Assembly: GCF_018555455.1 (NCBI RefSeq)
Contig: NZ_JAFEJU010000001.1
Location: 62,001 to 126,000 of the forward strand
Length of the DNA: 64,000 bases
Source of the DNA: Bifidobacterium colobi
GTDB lineage: Bacteria > Actinomycetota > Actinomycetes > Actinomycetales > Bifidobacteriaceae
Direction of reading: 5' to 3'
Of this stretch, positions 61,620-64,000 are shown piece by piece. A program made the translations under genes and the position numbers. The notes beneath the pieces are model-generated. The model was given only the letters and a program-made list of their open reading frames with translations. It searched no databases and had not been told where the DNA came from. The number at the start of each line of letters is the position of its first letter. The first letter of the stretch is position 1.

Positions 61620-63176
61620 ATGCAGCATAGGAAAGCGAATCGTCACAGCAATGCACACGGATTGAGGAATTGGGGTATTTTCCTCGGCGTAGCCTGCGCA
61701 CTGGCCGCTGCAGTATGTGCGGGGCTGTTCTTCATGGGCAATCGCGGTTCAATCGACGATTTGATGTTGCCTGAACCGGGCGGCACAGTGAAGGTGGGCG
61801 TCACCGATCTGCCGCAATCATTGGATGTCCGTTCGCAAAGCTCTCCTGCCGCCGAACGCATATTGCTGGACAACGTGTACGAAACCCTGATTCGCGTTGA
61901 CCAGAAGAACCAGCTGCAACCATCGCTCGCCACCAGTTGGAAAATCTCAAGCGACGGGCTTACCTACACCCTGAGCATTGTCGACAAAGTCAGGTTCTCC
62001 AATAATCATCCTTTGGACGCCTCCGACGTGGTGTGGTCCCTGCAGCAGGCAGTCTCTCAAGATCATGCCGATGTGGATCAGCTCGGTGAACTCAAATCCA
62101 TCACCAATCCCAACGCTTCTACCGTGGTCATCACCTTGGCCAAGCCAAATCCCACACTGCTGCGCGCACTGTCCGGCAGACTCGGCATCGTCTATGATTC
62201 CGAAGCCGGCGATGTTGACTACAGCAAGCAGGCCGTAGGCTCCGGCCCATTCACCGCCTACCTTGACACCGGCAGGCGCCTCACACTGACTGATAACCGC
62301 GAATACCACGGTGATCATCCCCAAGTCAACAACATCATGTTCGTTAAGGAAGCCGACGAGGCAACGCTGATCAAGCAGCTCAAGGCAGGCGACCTTGACA
62401 TGGCGATGCCGGCCAGCACATCAGTGGCGCAGGAATTCGCCGCAGCAAGCGGATTCAAAGTCAGCGAGGGCACCACAACCAGCAAAGTACTGTTGGCATT
62501 CAACAATGGTACGGATTCGCTGATGTCGGACGAGCAAATCCGCAAAGCCATGCGTCACCTGATTGACGCCTCGGCCATCGCCTCCAGTCAGCCCGACTCA
62601 GCCGGGCCACTGGGCGGCCCCATCAGTCCGCTGGAGTCTGGATATGAGGATCGAACAGGGGACTTTCCGCACAATGTAGGCACAGCGCGCACCATGCTCG
62701 GCTTCTTCAGTCCAGAATTTATTCAAACAGTCAACTTGGTAGTCACCGAACGCTACCGTACATTGGGCGAGAACATTGCCCAGCAAATCAGCCAAGTACC
62801 ATTACCGAAAGTCAACCTTGAAGTGGTCTCCGACGAGGATTATGCCAAGCGCATCCAGGATGGTGCATGGGAGCTGACCTTGATGAGCATGGACGATACC
62901 GATGATGCCGGCACCTTCGCGAATCCGGATTCCATGTTCCATTACGATCATGCGGAAGCCGAACAGGCGTATGCATCCGCGCGCGAAGCAACCAATGATC
63001 AGGAGTATGCCGAACGTATGAAGGCCTATGCGAAGATTCTTAGCGAGGATGCGGCCAGCGACTGGCTGTATACGCGCAAATGCTTCACCGTGGCCAGCGA
63101 TACGGTATCCGGCTACCCGACGTCGCTGATCGAGACGCGCATGCCATTGGTCTCGCTGAAGAAGAATCAGCAGTAG
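61620..63176 (+). CDS. Membrane-anchored family 5 solute-binding protein (DppA/OppA-like)
   Basis: 518 residues. One N-terminal helix (WGIFLGVACALAAAVCAGLF) without a good lipobox anchors it. The SBP_bac_5 fold is clear: GGTVKVGVTDLPQSLDVRSQ, ERILLDNVYETLIRVDQKNQ, LQPSLATSWKISSDGLTYTL. Family members bind peptides, nickel or sugars. There are no permease or ATPase genes adjacent, so partners lie elsewhere or it has a different role. 54 bp after nth. Confidence 0.85.
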   Translation: MQHRKANRHSNAHGLRNWGIFLGVACALAAAVCAGLFFMGNRGSIDDLMLPEPGGTVKVGVTDLPQSLDVRSQSSPAAERILLDNVYETLIRVDQKNQLQPSLATSWKISSDGLTYTLSIVDKVRFSNNHPLDASDVVWSLQQAVSQDHADVDQLGELKSITNPNASTVVITLAKPNPTLLRALSGRLGIVYDSEAGDVDYSKQAVGSGPFTAYLDTGRRLTLTDNREYHGDHPQVNNIMFVKEADEATLIKQLKAGDLDMAMPASTSVAQEFAAASGFKVSEGTTTSKVLLAFNNGTDSLMSDEQIRKAMRHLIDASAIASSQPDSAGPLGGPISPLESGYEDRTGDFPHNVGTARTMLGFFSPEFIQTVNLVVTERYRTLGENIAQQISQVPLPKVNLEVVSDEDYAKRIQDGAWELTLMSMDDTDDAGTFANPDSMFHYDHAEAEQAYASAREATNDQEYAERMKAYAKILSEDAASDWLYTRKCFTVASDTVSGYPTSLIETRMPLVSLKKNQQ

Positions 63177-63226
63177 TCTTTCCGCCGGTTATTCCTTGTC
63201 ATACAACATGCATAAACTTTGGCCTT

Positions 63227-64000
63227 ATGACTGAAGGCAATTCCATCATCAACGCCAACCTCACCCCGCTGCCCGACAAGGTCGGCGTAGACGGTCTTGA
63301 GGATAAGTGGCGCGCCGTTTGGGATGAGAACGGCACCTACAAGTTCAACAACACTCGTGACCGCAAGGCCGTGTATTCCATCGATACCCCGCCGCCCACC
63401 GTCTCCGGTTCGCTGCACGTGGGTCACGTGTTCTCCTACACGCATACCGACGTGATCGCTCGTTACAAGCGCATGCGCGGCTATGACGTGTTCTACCCGA
63501 TGGGTTGGGACGATAACGGCCTGCCGACCGAGCGCCGTGTGCAGAACTACTACGGCGTGCGCGTGGACGTCTCCCTGCCGTACGACCCGGATTTCAAGCC
63601 GCCGTACGAGGGCACTGACGGCAAGAAGATCCAGGCCAAGGATCAGGTGCCGATTTCCCGTAAGAACTTCATCGAGCTGTGCGAGAAGCTGACCGCCCAG
63701 GATGAGAAGCTGTTCGAGGCACTGTGGCGCAAGCTGGGCCTGTCCATCGACTGGTCCCAGACCTACCACACCATCGGCGAACACCCGCAGCGTGTGGCCC
63801 AGAAGGCGTTCCTGCGCAACCTTGCCCGCGGCGAGGCCTATCAGCAGGACGCTCCGGGCCTGTGGGATGTGACCTTCCAGACCGCAGTGGCTCAGGCCGA
63901 GCTGGAATCCCGCGAATACCCGGGCTTCTACCACAAGATCGCCTTCCGCTTCGAGGACGGCACCCCGATTTACATCGAAACCACCCGTCCGGAGCTGCTG
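63227..64000 (+). CDS. valS: Valyl-tRNA synthetase, 3' end cut by window edge
   Basis: 258 codons seen, from ATG at 63227. Class I signature GSLHVGHVFSYTHTDVIARY (HIGH motif as HVGH) and YPMGWDDNGLPTERRVQNYY, then WSQTYHTIGEHPQRVAQKAF. The start of the editing domain appears before the edge (PIYIETTRPELL). It charges tRNA-Val; the KMSKS motif lies beyond the window. Confidence 0.95.
   Translation, partial: MTEGNSIINANLTPLPDKVGVDGLEDKWRAVWDENGTYKFNNTRDRKAVYSIDTPPPTVSGSLHVGHVFSYTHTDVIARYKRMRGYDVFYPMGWDDNGLPTERRVQNYYGVRVDVSLPYDPDFKPPYEGTDGKKIQAKDQVPISRKNFIELCEKLTAQDEKLFEALWRKLGLSIDWSQTYHTIGEHPQRVAQKAFLRNLARGEAYQQDAPGLWDVTFQTAVAQAELESREYPGFYHKIAFRFEDGTPIYIETTRPELL

Overview
The window looks like chromosomal DNA of a Bifidobacterium, most likely the B. 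longum group. The GC content is high, start sites carry strong GGAGG-type ribosome binding sites, and the gene set is typical of an actinobacterium: an eight-gene atpBEFHAGDC operon, GlnR-type regulator, NucS, a GlgE-type maltosyltransferase and a sortase-anchored surface protein. The species name is inference from these features; no database search was run. No phage, insertion sequence transposase, CRISPR array or rRNA is visible. Both window edges cut genes: a GPH-family transporter on the left and valS on the right.

Layout. 1-7.3 kb (minus strand) holds a catabolic cluster: TSUP exporter, PucR regulator, then class III aminotransferase, metal-dependent alcohol dehydrogenase, amidohydrolase and GPH transporter. 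It resembles a taurine-to-isethionate nitrogen assimilation module. 7.3-10.4 kb has recG and rpmB. 10.4-18.9 kb has an atypical PfkB-family protein, a VOC protein, a Fic toxin with a 59-residue VbhA-like antitoxin plus a membrane protein, an MFS transporter, an amino acid permease, a HAD phosphatase and a membrane lipase. Three tRNAs (Val-CAC, Val-GAC, Gly-GCC) follow at 19.1-19.4 kb. 19.7-27.2 kb holds an FMN reductase, ogt, a DUF2974 hydrolase, a TetR regulator, aspA, a MscS channel and a CPBP protease.

27.5-31.8 kb is a complete ABC importer (binding lipoprotein, two permeases, ATPase) bracketed by two 134-bp copies of one repeat. 32.2-41.8 kb has ddl, gpsA, a PlsC-type acyltransferase, RidA, a glycerophosphodiesterase, tRNA-Arg, a CYTH protein, a thioredoxin/TPR protein and a two-gene envelope operon of unknown role. 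41.9-52.4 kb has an FKBP lipoprotein, nucS, the complete F1Fo ATP synthase operon and metA. 52.6-64 kb has initiator tRNA-Met, a thioester-type surface adhesin, glgE, ppa, mntP, glnR, nth, a solute-binding protein and valS.

The most unusual items are: the putative taurine module with an extra amidohydrolase; two loci (gpsA start and ppa end) where a gene end is present twice, each beside the same two repeat families; the repeat pair flanking the ABC importer; an in-frame palindromic insertion in nucS; a PfkB-family protein lacking the catalytic Asp; and a cluster of DnaA-box-like sequences upstream of glgE.
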